From: Mesonia hippocampi
GTDB lineage: Bacteria > Bacteroidota > Bacteroidia > Flavobacteriales > Flavobacteriaceae
NCBI RefSeq assembly: GCF_014197445.1
Contig: NZ_JACIFO010000005.1
Location: forward strand, 174,190 to 238,189
Reading direction: 5' to 3'
DNA: 64,000 nucleotides
Position 1 is the stretch's first letter. The number at the start of each line of letters is the position of its first letter. This document shows positions 16,487 to 24,130 of this stretch, in pieces. Both the position numbers and the translations under genes were made by a program. Below the pieces are notes generated by a model that did not search any database, was not told the DNA's origin, and saw nothing but the letters and a program-made list of their open reading frames with translations.

Positions 16487-17164
16487 ATGGAAAAAATAAC
16501 CGTTTTAACCGGTGCCGGTATAAGCGCAGAAAGCGGAATAAAAACTTTTAGAGATGCTGATGGATTATGGGAAGGGCACAATGTAATGGAAGTTGCCTCA
16601 CCCGAAGGCTGGCTAAAAAACCCAAGCTTAGTACTAGATTTCTATAATAAAAGACGAAAACAATTATTAGCTGTAACCCCCAACACAGCACATAAGGCCT
16701 TAGTAAATTTAGAGCACAAATACCAGGTTACGATTATCACACAAAATGTAGACGACCTTCACGAGCGCGCAGGAAGCAGCCATATTATTCATTTACATGG
16801 AGAGCTCCTAAAAGCAAGAAGCACTCACAACCCACAAGAAATCTATGAGTGGAAAAACGACATTAAATTAGGGGATGTTTGCACTAAAAAACACCAACTA
16901 CGCCCACATATTGTTTGGTTTGGCGAGGAAGTCCCAATGCTTGATGCTGCGATAGAAATTGTAAGCCAAACCGATATTTTGATTATTATAGGAACCTCGA
17001 TGCAAGTCTATCCCGCAGCAAGCTTGCTTCATTATAAAAAAACAAATACCCCTGTTTATTTTATAGACCCTAATCCTGCCATAACACCAAAAAACAATCT
17101 TTTTGTTTATAAAGAAAAAGCTAGTCTTGGCGTTCCTAAAGTAGTCGCAAAACTTTTAGAGTAA
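16487..17164 (+). CDS. cobB: NAD-dependent protein deacylase (sirtuin)
   Basis: Sir2-family enzyme that removes acyl groups from lysines using NAD, with release of nicotinamide. Landmarks in the 225 residues: GAGISAESGI (9-18), FRDADGLW, TQNVDDLHERAG (85-96), the catalytic His104 in HLHGE, and the NAD-binding GTSMQVYPA. Tyr53 and Arg56 form the YxxR pair of class III sirtuins, which prefer succinyl and other acidic acyl lysines. The zinc-binding cysteines of most sirtuins are gone: only Cys132 remains between the catalytic His and the RPHIVWFGE block. Cysteine loss also occurs in related bacterial proteins. The gene is 1 bp before the next ORF, so they form one unit. Confidence 0.93.
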   Translation: MEKITVLTGAGISAESGIKTFRDADGLWEGHNVMEVASPEGWLKNPSLVLDFYNKRRKQLLAVTPNTAHKALVNLEHKYQVTIITQNVDDLHERAGSSHIIHLHGELLKARSTHNPQEIYEWKNDIKLGDVCTKKHQLRPHIVWFGEEVPMLDAAIEIVSQTDILIIIGTSMQVYPAASLLHYKKTNTPVYFIDPNPAITPKNNLFVYKEKASLGVPKVVAKLLE

Positions 17165-17165
17165 T

Positions 17166-17711
17166 ATGGATAAAGAAACGCTAAACCAACTTGCCAAGGT
17201 AAACACTAAACCCGAAAACAGAGAAGTACTTCTTTCTAGGCTGCAACAAGACCCTAATTTCTTCTACCTATTACTAAGCTATATAAAAGACGAAAACCCA
17301 CAAGCCTCCCATGCTGCCAGAGCCATAGAACTAGCAAGCCTAGAAAACACTTCCTTAATAACACCTCATATAGATATTTTAATAAACATAGGAGAAAACA
17401 CCACTAATCACAGCATCATTAGAGCTGTAGCAAAGCTGCTTGAAGTACTTACCTGCACCAAGTTAAGCCTTAATTTCACTCCTTTACAGGCAAGCAAGAT
17501 TACAGAAATCTGCTTCGATTGGCTTATTGGAAATTACAAAACCGCTGCAAAAGCCTACAGTATGAATATACTTTTTTATTTAGGTAAAAACGAAGCTTGG
17601 ATTTACCCTGAATTAACAGCCATACTAAAGCAACAATTACCTAACAACAGCAAAGGCTTTAAAGCTAGGGCTAGAAAAATAATACATACTATCGAGAGAA
17701 CTACTTCTTAA
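17166..17711 (+). CDS. HEAT-like helical protein next to cobB
   Basis: A 181-residue soluble protein of stacked helices without catalytic motifs; the spacing of Leu/Ile/Ala suggests HEAT- or armadillo-like repeats (for example LLSYIKDENPQASHAARAIELA, seen as SYIKDENPQASHAARAIEL). It starts one base after the cobB stop and is surely co-translated. Homologs in flavobacteria, often in the neighbourhood of purB, are sometimes labelled adenylosuccinate lyase by transferred naming; no lyase signature exists here. Its last 11 bp overlap the end of the convergent EamA transporter gene. A scaffold or adaptor role with the sirtuin is possible but only inferred from position. Confidence 0.7.
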   Translation: MDKETLNQLAKVNTKPENREVLLSRLQQDPNFFYLLLSYIKDENPQASHAARAIELASLENTSLITPHIDILINIGENTTNHSIIRAVAKLLEVLTCTKLSLNFTPLQASKITEICFDWLIGNYKTAAKAYSMNILFYLGKNEAWIYPELTAILKQQLPNNSKGFKARARKIIHTIERTTS

Positions 17712-18579
17712 ACCCAGGCAGTAAAGGTTTTGGGATAAAGGTAATCGCAATTCCAAACAATAACACCACGCCTCCCATTATCATGTTTACATTAATCTCC
17801 TCATTAATAAACAACCACGCCAAAATACCTGTTAGAAAAGCTTGCGATAACAAACTTAAGGATACACGTGTTGCACGCATGTGCTGGATAGCAAAACTCA
17901 GCATAAACCAAGCCAGCAATTGACAAACTATAGCCTGAATCACTAACACCAACCAGGCTTTATCAGAAAAACCGTAAAAAGCCTCTCCTGCCAAAGCATT
18001 TACAATGGCTAAAAAAATGGAAGAAGCAAATAAATTAATCAACATAAATGTAGGCACATTTACCTCCGCCAACACTTTTTTTGCAGTTAATAAATAAGCA
18101 GAATAAAACACGCCTGAAAGAATCCCAAAAAGAAAGCCCTTATCAAACTTTAATTCTATAAAGAAATCTATCCCTACAATAACAACCATTCCTATAAATG
18201 CTACTAACGTACCTATCCAGAAGTTAATACGCGGATTATCTTTATAAAATAAATAAGCACCTATCCCTACCCAAATTGGCGATAAGTTGGTAAGCAAGGA
18301 AGCTTGTGTTGCTGTAGATTCGTGAATAGCAGTATTCCAAACTGCTACATCAGAACCAAACAACACCCCGCAAAGTGCCGATAAAAGAATAAACTTACCG
18401 CTAGGAAGTTTAAATTTTTTAAACAAAAAAACAGCAGGCAACAAAACCACAAAAGCAATTGCCATGCGATAAAATGCCGAAATTAATCCAGAGGTGTAAC
18501 CTAGTTTCACCAATATCGGAAAGATAGAAATGCTTATAATTCCTATAAGAAGAGCGAGTCTTGGCTTATTCATTTTCAA
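17701..18579 (-). CDS. DMT-family (EamA) transporter
   Basis: A 292-residue inner-membrane protein with ten predicted helices arranged as two EamA repeats (about 8-137 and 150-285). Typical features: LISAFYRMAIAFVVLLPAV in the first half with an Arg in the second helix, and MRATRVSLSLLSQAFLTGILAWLFINEEI in the second (seen as SLLSQAFLTGILAWLF). The drug/metabolite transporter superfamily exports amino acids, nucleosides and other metabolites; the substrate cannot be read from the sequence. It is divergent from purB and overlaps the convergent HEAT-like gene by 11 bp at its 3' end. Confidence 0.88.
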   Translation of the reverse strand: MKMNKPRLALLIGIISISIFPILVKLGYTSGLISAFYRMAIAFVVLLPAVFLFKKFKLPSGKFILLSALCGVLFGSDVAVWNTAIHESTATQASLLTNLSPIWVGIGAYLFYKDNPRINFWIGTLVAFIGMVVIVGIDFFIELKFDKGFLFGILSGVFYSAYLLTAKKVLAEVNVPTFMLINLFASSIFLAIVNALAGEAFYGFSDKAWLVLVIQAIVCQLLAWFMLSFAIQHMRATRVSLSLLSQAFLTGILAWLFINEEINVNMIMGGVVLLFGIAITFIPKPLLPGFKK

Positions 18580-18592
18580 AATAATTAAGCCG

Positions 18593-18600
18593 CAAATTTA
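18593..18600 (-). promoter_or_regulatory. Predicted -7 box of the EamA transporter gene
   Basis: TAAATTTG on the minus strand matches TAnnTTTG only 13 bp from the ATG, which would give a very short leader. Weak evidence, since the region is AT-rich. Confidence 0.35.
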
Positions 18601-18731
18601 GCTAAAGAATCAACGTTAAAGAGGTTAATTTTTTCCCAAAAAAACACCGATAAAATCGAGTAGTTTTTTTCTTTAATTTACAAGAACACGTATCTTTACC
18701 TTTTATAAATTTTCATTAAAAAACAACACAC

Positions 18732-20066
18732 ATGACTCCGTTACAAGCTATTTCTCCTATCGATGGAAGGTACCACAACAAAACGGCTACATTAAGCAAT
18801 TATTTTAGCGAAGAAGCACTTATAAAATACCGCATCAAAATAGAAATTGAATATTTTATTGCTTTATGCGAAAATAAACTTCCGCAATTAAACGATGTAT
18901 CGCCAGAAATTTTTGACAAGCTACGTACCATCTATCAAAACTTTTCTAGCGCAGATGCTTTAGCGGTAAAAGAAATAGAAAAAGTAACCAACCACGACGT
19001 AAAAGCAGTTGAATATTTTATTAAAGATAAATTTGAAGCTCTTGGTTTAACAAAAAGTAAAGAGTTTATCCATTTTGGACTAACCTCTCAAGATATTAAT
19101 AATACAGCTGTACCGCTTTCACTAAAAGATGCCCTTGAAGAAATTTTTATTCCTCAAATTGGGCAACTTATCACAAAATTATCACAGCTTTCTGAAGACT
19201 GGAAAAACATTCCTATGCTTGCCAGAACACACGGGCAACCAGCCTCGCCTACCCGATTAGGAAAAGAAATTGCTATTTTCACTACACGAATACAAGAACA
19301 ATTGGAATTATTGAAAGCAATTCCTACCGCTGCAAAATTTGGTGGAGCTACAGGAAATTTTAACGCTCACCATGTTGCATACCCTAATACCGATTGGAAA
19401 AAATTTGCCACCAACTTTGTAAAAAGTTTAGGGATGAAACACTCTTTCCCTACTACGCAAATAGAGCATTACGATTATATTGCGGCTACCTTCGATGCGT
19501 TAAAACGCATTAACACCATTATTCTAGATTTAGATAGAGATATGTGGACGTATATCTCGATGGATTACTTTAAGCAGAAAATTAAAGCTGGAGAAGTAGG
19601 TTCCTCTGCTATGCCGCATAAAGTAAACCCTATAGATTTTGAAAACAGCGAAGGTAACATAGGGATAGCGAACGCTATTTACGAGCACCTAGCAGCAAAA
19701 CTCCCTGTAAGCAGATTACAACGCGACCTCACCGACAGTACCGTATTACGTAATATTGGTGTACCTATTGGGCATAGCCTTATAGCCTTACAAGCAACTT
19801 TAAAAGGGCTAAACAAACTACTTCTTAACGAAGATAAACTTAAACAAGACTTAGAGAACAATTGGGCTGTAGTTGCAGAAGCTATCCAAACTATTTTACG
19901 ACGAGAAGCATACCCAAATCCTTATGAAGCCTTAAAAGGTTTAACGCGTACCAACGAGAAAATTAACGCTAAACGTATTGCCGATTTTATAGACACCCTA
20001 GAGGTAAACGATGCTATAAAAGCAGAGCTTAAAGCAATTACGCCTGAAAACTACACAGGAATATAA
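18732..20066 (+). CDS. purB: Adenylosuccinate lyase
   Basis: Catalyses two steps of purine synthesis: SAICAR to AICAR plus fumarate, and adenylosuccinate to AMP plus fumarate. The 444-residue homotetrameric enzyme belongs to the fumarase/aspartase superfamily. Seen: the N-terminal LQAISPIDGRYHNKT, FGLTSQDINNTAVPLSL, the general-acid His in ARTHGQPASPTRLGKE, and the mobile signature loop SSAMPHKVNPIDFENSEG (about residues 290-307) with the catalytic Ser. An upstream TATCTTTA near 18691 may be its -7 box (one mismatch to TAnnTTTG). It ends at a terminator. Confidence 0.97.
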   Translation: MTPLQAISPIDGRYHNKTATLSNYFSEEALIKYRIKIEIEYFIALCENKLPQLNDVSPEIFDKLRTIYQNFSSADALAVKEIEKVTNHDVKAVEYFIKDKFEALGLTKSKEFIHFGLTSQDINNTAVPLSLKDALEEIFIPQIGQLITKLSQLSEDWKNIPMLARTHGQPASPTRLGKEIAIFTTRIQEQLELLKAIPTAAKFGGATGNFNAHHVAYPNTDWKKFATNFVKSLGMKHSFPTTQIEHYDYIAATFDALKRINTIILDLDRDMWTYISMDYFKQKIKAGEVGSSAMPHKVNPIDFENSEGNIGIANAIYEHLAAKLPVSRLQRDLTDSTVLRNIGVPIGHSLIALQATLKGLNKLLLNEDKLKQDLENNWAVVAEAIQTILRREAYPNPYEALKGLTRTNEKINAKRIADFIDTLEVNDAIKAELKAITPENYTGI

Positions 20067-20083
20067 AACTTTTCTTTAAAAAT

Positions 20084-20118
20084 AAAAAAGCGGCTTACCG
20101 AGAGGAAGCTGCTTTTTT
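20084..20118. terminator. Bidirectional terminator after purB
   Basis: A 7-bp stem GCGGCTT / AAGCTGC (one G-T pair) is framed by A and T runs, which extend the stem. It lies 18 bp after purB and works in either direction; the convergent gene ending at 20301 is farther away. Confidence 0.75.
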
Positions 20119-20300
20119 ATGATATAATTGTCACGTCCTGAAATAGCGATACAAAAACAAATTAGTTTTAAAAACGCTTTTACTACTAATGCTTGGCCTA
20201 AATATAGCATACAATTATGTTTAATTGATTTCGAAAATTAGGTTTCAACTACAAAAATAAAAACGCAACAATACAAGACAACCTTTACTGCTATATTCAA
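20119..20300. other. Intergenic region without recognised gene
   Basis: AT-rich spacer of 182 bp between purB and a convergent hypothetical gene. It contains the phrase TGTCACGTCCTGAAATAG near 20149, which looks a little like the end of a Bacteroidota IS3-type element, but no matching inverted partner, target duplication or transposase remnant is visible. Confidence 0.3.
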
Positions 20301-21425
20301 TTACTTGCTATAAACTATATTTATACGTTTATCATCATAACGAATAGACTTCGTGGTGCCTTTCCAAGAATAAATCTTTCCTGATGGCTTATTATAACTA
20401 AAGTCTATTTCTGAAATATCTTTTAAAGACAAATAAGACATAATAAAACTAAGCATTTCAGATTTTGAATCACCAATATACACCCTTGCATTAAAAGAAT
20501 TCCCATTCCTTGAAAGATTTATCTTTTTAGACTGATATTCAAACTCATAAGAAAACATTGCTTCACTATACACTGTAGATTTCTTTAGCTTTTTTATTTT
20601 AGAATCCTTTGCTAATAACTCATCCAATTGTTCATGACTATATGTAGACAGGTCGTCCCTATACATAAACTTGGGTATATAATCATTTTCTATGCTATTA
20701 AATCCTCTTACAAATACACTTTGATCATCTATAAGATAATAATCATTAATATCCCAGGAAGGCACTATATTTTGCTGTGTTGTAGCAATCGCTAATCCCT
20801 TAATACGCATATAAACATCTCCCGCTGCTTTAAATCCAACATTTCGAATACTATATAATCCATAGGGAAGTACTCCATATTTTTGTTTATTCAAATAAAC
20901 CACTATCTTCTTTGCTGTATTGTCTATACGAAGTTGAATTGATACGTCTTTATTTAAAATATCAGGATTAATAGGTACTTTTAAGCCAACACCATTATTG
21001 GTATTATTATTTATAAACAAATAATATTTATTGTCTTGAGCTAGAATACCAATGGCCATCCCTTCATAAGGCTCTAGGTAACCATTAACGATACGTTTAG
21101 CGTTTTTCATTAATAACATACCTCCCAATGCCCCAAAAGAAGAACTGGGATCAAAATGTTTAACCGAAAATACCATTTGTATAACATACTGACTTTTACC
21201 ATACAGATCAAACTTTTCCTTAGAAACCCCAAATATTTCCCCTTTACTCCTCTTATTTCTGATAAAGTAATGATTGTCCTTAATTTTAGAAAAATACTCC
21301 TCGCCAGTTAATTGCCTCCACTGCCTTTGATTGGTAGTAAAATCTTCCTTTAAAACTACCTGTACCTCTTGTGCTCCTACTAAAGCAGAACTCATAAAAA
21401 ATAAGATACTTATTAATTTTTTCAT
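20301..21425 (-). CDS. Unrecognised exported protein, possible lectin-like domain
   Basis: A 374-residue protein with a signal peptide (MKKLISILFFMSSALVGAQ). Residues about 25-215 alternate beta-strand-like segments (VVLKEDFTTNQRQWRQL, YVIQMVFSVKHFD, GMAIGILAQDNKYYLFIN, VSIQLRIDNTAKKIVVYLN), the layout of concanavalin/LamG-like domains found in DUF1080-type proteins. The C-terminal part (about 235-374) is mixed and I do not recognise it. There are no catalytic residues that I can point to and no T9SS C-terminal signal. It stands alone between terminators, so it is a single-gene unit. A carbohydrate- or surface-related role is only a guess from the fold impression. Confidence 0.6.
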   Translation of the reverse strand: MKKLISILFFMSSALVGAQEVQVVLKEDFTTNQRQWRQLTGEEYFSKIKDNHYFIRNKRSKGEIFGVSKEKFDLYGKSQYVIQMVFSVKHFDPSSSFGALGGMLLMKNAKRIVNGYLEPYEGMAIGILAQDNKYYLFINNNTNNGVGLKVPINPDILNKDVSIQLRIDNTAKKIVVYLNKQKYGVLPYGLYSIRNVGFKAAGDVYMRIKGLAIATTQQNIVPSWDINDYYLIDDQSVFVRGFNSIENDYIPKFMYRDDLSTYSHEQLDELLAKDSKIKKLKKSTVYSEAMFSYEFEYQSKKINLSRNGNSFNARVYIGDSKSEMLSFIMSYLSLKDISEIDFSYNKPSGKIYSWKGTTKSIRYDDKRINIVYSK

Positions 21426-21554
21426 CGTTAATGTTATGTTGTTAATAAACTATACTTTGTGGATTCAACTAATAAATGTAACCGAAATTATCTTATAAGG
21501 TTTAACGTACATGGATTTTTCGTAACGCCATCTTATTTTAATGCTTTAAACGGA

Positions 21555-21590
21555 TAAAAAAACAGCACAAACAAGAATATTTGTACTGTT
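21555..21590 (-). terminator. Probable terminator after the 135-aa gene
   Basis: Imperfect stem (AAACAG-c-ACAAA with TTTGT-a-CTGTTT) followed on the minus strand by seven U residues, 64 bp past the stop codon at 21654. One internal mismatch lowers confidence. Confidence 0.55.
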
Positions 21591-21653
21591 TAATAAAAAA
21601 TTATTGGTTTAACCCTATATCCTTTTTTTTCAGAACGTTATAAGTTTTTCAAC

Positions 21654-22061
21654 TTATATTCGTTCTTCAAAAAACACAAAAAGCTCTTCTTTTAAGGTTC
21701 TATAATTTTTAAAGAAGTTTTCTATTTTCTCTTTATAATCTTGGTGCTCATTTAGGTAATAAGTTTCGCAAGCCACATCATCACACTCGTTTATTCCTTC
21801 TGCATCTACGCTAAATCTTGCTACTTGAGAAAAAAAGTTGGCATGTATTTCTTCTATATTAAGAAGACTTTCTTTTAATTTATCCTTGCGGGATTTTTCG
21901 TTTTCGGCAACTTCCATTACAGAAGATAGTAGTAATTTTTTATAAAAACGAATTTCTGTTTCCGCAAAAGCCAATTTATCCTTCCAATCTATTAAGTCGG
22001 CTGAGTAATTAAGGAGTTGGATATCATCTCCATCATAATGTTGTTTTATCTTGTCTTCCAT
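21654..22061 (-). CDS. Hypothetical 135-aa coiled-coil protein
   Basis: A small, acidic, soluble and strongly helical protein (LLNYSADLIDWKDKLAFAETEIRFYKKLL, given here as IDWKDKLAFAETEIRFYK). It contains two Cys in a row of acidic residues (INECDDVACETYYL). It has no signal peptide or membrane segment. It lies 21 bp downstream of the Rnk/GreA-like gene and shares its terminator, so the two are probably one operon. I do not recognise the family. The coiled-coil character would suit protein-protein contact; nothing more can be supported. Confidence 0.6.
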   Translation of the reverse strand: MEDKIKQHYDGDDIQLLNYSADLIDWKDKLAFAETEIRFYKKLLLSSVMEVAENEKSRKDKLKESLLNIEEIHANFFSQVARFSVDAEGINECDDVACETYYLNEHQDYKEKIENFFKNYRTLKEELFVFFEERI

Positions 22062-22082
22062 ACTTAAGCTTTTTAAAAAAAT

Positions 22083-22469
22083 TTAACTAGAAACATGTAT
22101 AACCTCTATTTCTTTTTCTCCTGCAGGAAAATGCCATAATATTTTATCGCCTACAGCATAACCAAAAAGTCCTGCTGCCATTGGAGCGAGTATCGATATT
22201 TTATTAACTTTAATATCGCTCTTTTCTGGCGTTACAATTTGATATGTTTTTTCCTCTCCATTTGGCAATTTTATAGTTACATCTGAATTAAAACGAACAA
22301 CATCTGCTGGCATATCGGCTTCTTTCACCACCTTCACTGTTTCGAGCTCTTTTGCTAATCTACTCAATGAAAGTTTAGAGTTTGCATCTTTATAATAATG
22401 ACTAAGAGAAATGATTCGTTTTAGTAAATCAAAATCTCTTTCTTCTATAATCAGGGTACCGTACTTCAT
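22083..22469 (-). CDS. Rnk-like GreA/GreB-family protein
   Basis: A 128-residue protein whose second half (about 58-125) is the GreA/GreB C-terminal FKBP-like domain: VTIKLPNGEEKTYQIVTPEK, ISILAPMAAGLFGYAVGDKI, FPAGEKEIEVIHV. This domain docks on the secondary channel rim of RNA polymerase. The N-terminal part is a short helical segment of about 45 residues instead of the long coiled coil with acidic tip that GreA needs for transcript cleavage, so the layout is that of Rnk, which competes for the channel without cleavage activity. It is transcribed with the following coiled-coil gene. The upstream region toward gdhA holds nested inverted repeats. Confidence 0.82.
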   Translation of the reverse strand: MKYGTLIIEERDFDLLKRIISLSHYYKDANSKLSLSRLAKELETVKVVKEADMPADVVRFNSDVTIKLPNGEEKTYQIVTPEKSDIKVNKISILAPMAAGLFGYAVGDKILWHFPAGEKEIEVIHVSS

Positions 22470-22489
22470 ATTTCTATAGGGTATAAATA

Positions 22490-22530
22490 GAAAAGAGTGC
22501 CTAACATAAAAACATAAATATGTTGGGCAC
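22490..22530 (-). terminator. Probable terminator of gdhA
   Basis: On the minus strand, a 12-bp stem (GTGCCCAACATA / TATGTTAGGCAC) with a 10-nt loop is followed by UCUUUUCUAUUU, 77 bp after the gdhA stop codon. Confidence 0.6.
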
Positions 22531-22595
22531 AGAGAGTTTGTTTTATATGCAGAGGTTAGAAAACCTTTGTTTTCTAACCTATAGACACTCTTTTC
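22490..22595. repeat. Nested inverted repeats between gdhA and the GreA-like gene
   Basis: Three complementary pairs occur in 106 bp: an outer pair GAAAAGAGTG (22490-22499) with CACTCTTTTC (22586-22595), perfect over 10 bp; an inner hairpin GTGCCTAACATA (22497-22508) with TATGTTGGGCAC (22519-22530), 12 bp with one G-T pair; and a second inner hairpin GGTTAGAAAA (22554-22563) with TTTTCTAACC (22570-22579), perfect over 10 bp. The outer pair and first hairpin share three bases. On the minus strand the first hairpin is followed by a U-rich tail and can serve as the gdhA terminator. The whole could fold as a three-way junction RNA. Confidence 0.6.
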
Positions 22596-22606
22596 TTAAT
22601 AATTAT

Positions 22607-23887
22607 TTATGGAAAAATACCTCGCTGAGTATAAGCCATTTCTATACGTTTTATAGCAATGGTATAAGCAGCTGTTCTCCAATCTACTTTATTTGTATTA
22701 ACTTCTTCTTCTACTTTCTTAAACACTTCGGTAAGCTTACGCTCTAATTTTTGCATTACTTCGTCTAGTTGCCATAATTCTCCATTACGGTTTTGCAACC
22801 ATTCAAAATAGCTTCCTATTACCCCTCCAGAATTACATAGAATATCTGGAATAATGGTTACGCCATTTGCGAGTAATATTCTCTCTCCAGCATCGGTTGT
22901 TGGTCCATTAGCACCTTCTGCTACTAATTTTGCTTTTACCGCTCCTGCGGTTTCTTCAGTAAGCTGGTTTCCTAGGGCTGCAGGTATTAAAATATCACAA
23001 GTTAATCCAAAGAAAGAACTTGGGTCTATTTCTGTTGCTTTTTCATAGCCTTTTATCGAACCTTTTCTTGGTTTTGAGTGCTGATGTAGTTCTTCTACAT
23101 CTATACCTTTTTCATCATATAAAGTAGCATGAGCATCTTGTACCGCAATAAGTTTGGCTCCATCTGCAACTGCAAATTTTGCTGCCCAATAGCCTACATT
23201 ACCAAAACCTTGTACAGTAATTGTTTTTCCGTTATAGCTTTCTCCTTTACTTTCTAAATAAAGTTTTGTGGTAAGGTAAACTCCATAACCTGTTGCTCTA
23301 TCACGCCCTTCTAAACCTCCTGTTCCTACAGGTTTCCCTGTTACTACATGTAAATTTTTAGATCGTTCTGATGGGGCTTTGGTAGACATGTAGGTGTCTG
23401 CAATCCAAGCCATTGTTTGTGCATTGGTATTTACGTCAGGTGCAGGTATATCATGTTCTGGCCCTATGTTATCTCCTAAGGCATAAGTAAAGCGGCGCGT
23501 AATTCGTTCTAATTCCCCAATAGAGTAATCTCTAGGATCTATTTGTATTCCTCCTTTTGCACCCCCATAAGGCAAGCCTGCAAGCGAAGTTTTCCAAGTC
23601 ATCCAGATTGCTAAAGCTTTTGCAGCCTCAACATCTACTGTTGGGTGATAACGTAAGCCTCCTTTATATGGCCCTAGAGCATTGTTATGTTGCACACGGT
23701 ATCCTGTAAACACTTCCACATTACCATTATCCATTCTCACTGGAAAATGAATTACAATCTCGTTATTTGTAATTCCTAGTATTTTTCTAATATTAGGATT
23801 TAACGCTATACGATCTGCAACAGAATTAAATTGCTGCATTACATTATCGTACATGGTTTTTGGTTTGGTTTCTTTTGTTTTAACCAT
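22607..23887 (-). CDS. gdhA: Glutamate dehydrogenase
   Basis: Glu/Leu/Phe/Val dehydrogenase family; interconverts glutamate and 2-oxoglutarate plus ammonia with NAD(P). The 426-residue length fits the hexameric clostridial/archaeal type. Seen: PYKGGLRYHPTVDVEAAKAL with the substrate-binding Lys, GLPYGGAKGGIQIDP with the catalytic Lys, the PAPDVNTNAQTMAWI segment, the nucleotide-binding GFGNVGYWAAKFA and the C-terminal LCNSGGVIGSYFEWLQN. The last segments place it closer to glutamate than to leucine or phenylalanine dehydrogenase. It stands alone and is divergent from the HerA-like ATPase. Confidence 0.93.
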   Translation of the reverse strand: MVKTKETKPKTMYDNVMQQFNSVADRIALNPNIRKILGITNNEIVIHFPVRMDNGNVEVFTGYRVQHNNALGPYKGGLRYHPTVDVEAAKALAIWMTWKTSLAGLPYGGAKGGIQIDPRDYSIGELERITRRFTYALGDNIGPEHDIPAPDVNTNAQTMAWIADTYMSTKAPSERSKNLHVVTGKPVGTGGLEGRDRATGYGVYLTTKLYLESKGESYNGKTITVQGFGNVGYWAAKFAVADGAKLIAVQDAHATLYDEKGIDVEELHQHSKPRKGSIKGYEKATEIDPSSFFGLTCDILIPAALGNQLTEETAGAVKAKLVAEGANGPTTDAGERILLANGVTIIPDILCNSGGVIGSYFEWLQNRNGELWQLDEVMQKLERKLTEVFKKVEEEVNTNKVDWRTAAYTIAIKRIEMAYTQRGIFP

Positions 23888-24101
23888 AGTCTTATTAAAA
23901 TTATTCGCAAATTATTTATGTTTCGCCAACCTACAGCATCTGTAATTATATCAGCAAAAATTAAAGCTAAGATACTTTCTTTATAAGAATTATCCACAGG
24001 CTTTAGTTTCTTATTTTAAAAAAATTAACAAATATTTTATTTTAGCGTATTTTTAAACCTTAATCGGCTTCTTAATTAAACAACAGCCTTATCTTTTTTA
24101 C

Positions 24102-24109
24102 TATTTTTG
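24102..24109 (+). promoter_or_regulatory. Predicted -7 box of the HerA-like ATPase gene
   Basis: TATTTTTG matches TAnnTTTG, 21 bp before the ATG at 24131. The remainder of the 243-bp divergent gap (23888-24130) shows no other gene or hairpin. Confidence 0.45.
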
Positions 24110-24130
24110 AAACTATAAAAAACAGAAAAA

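Noticed and set aside
17166..17711. Label adenylosuccinate lyase for the HEAT-like gene
   Set aside because: No lyase signature is present; the true purB is at 18732-20066.
20149..20175. Phrase resembling an IS3-type element end
   Set aside because: No matching inverted partner, target duplication or transposase fragment is visible in the surrounding 180 bp.
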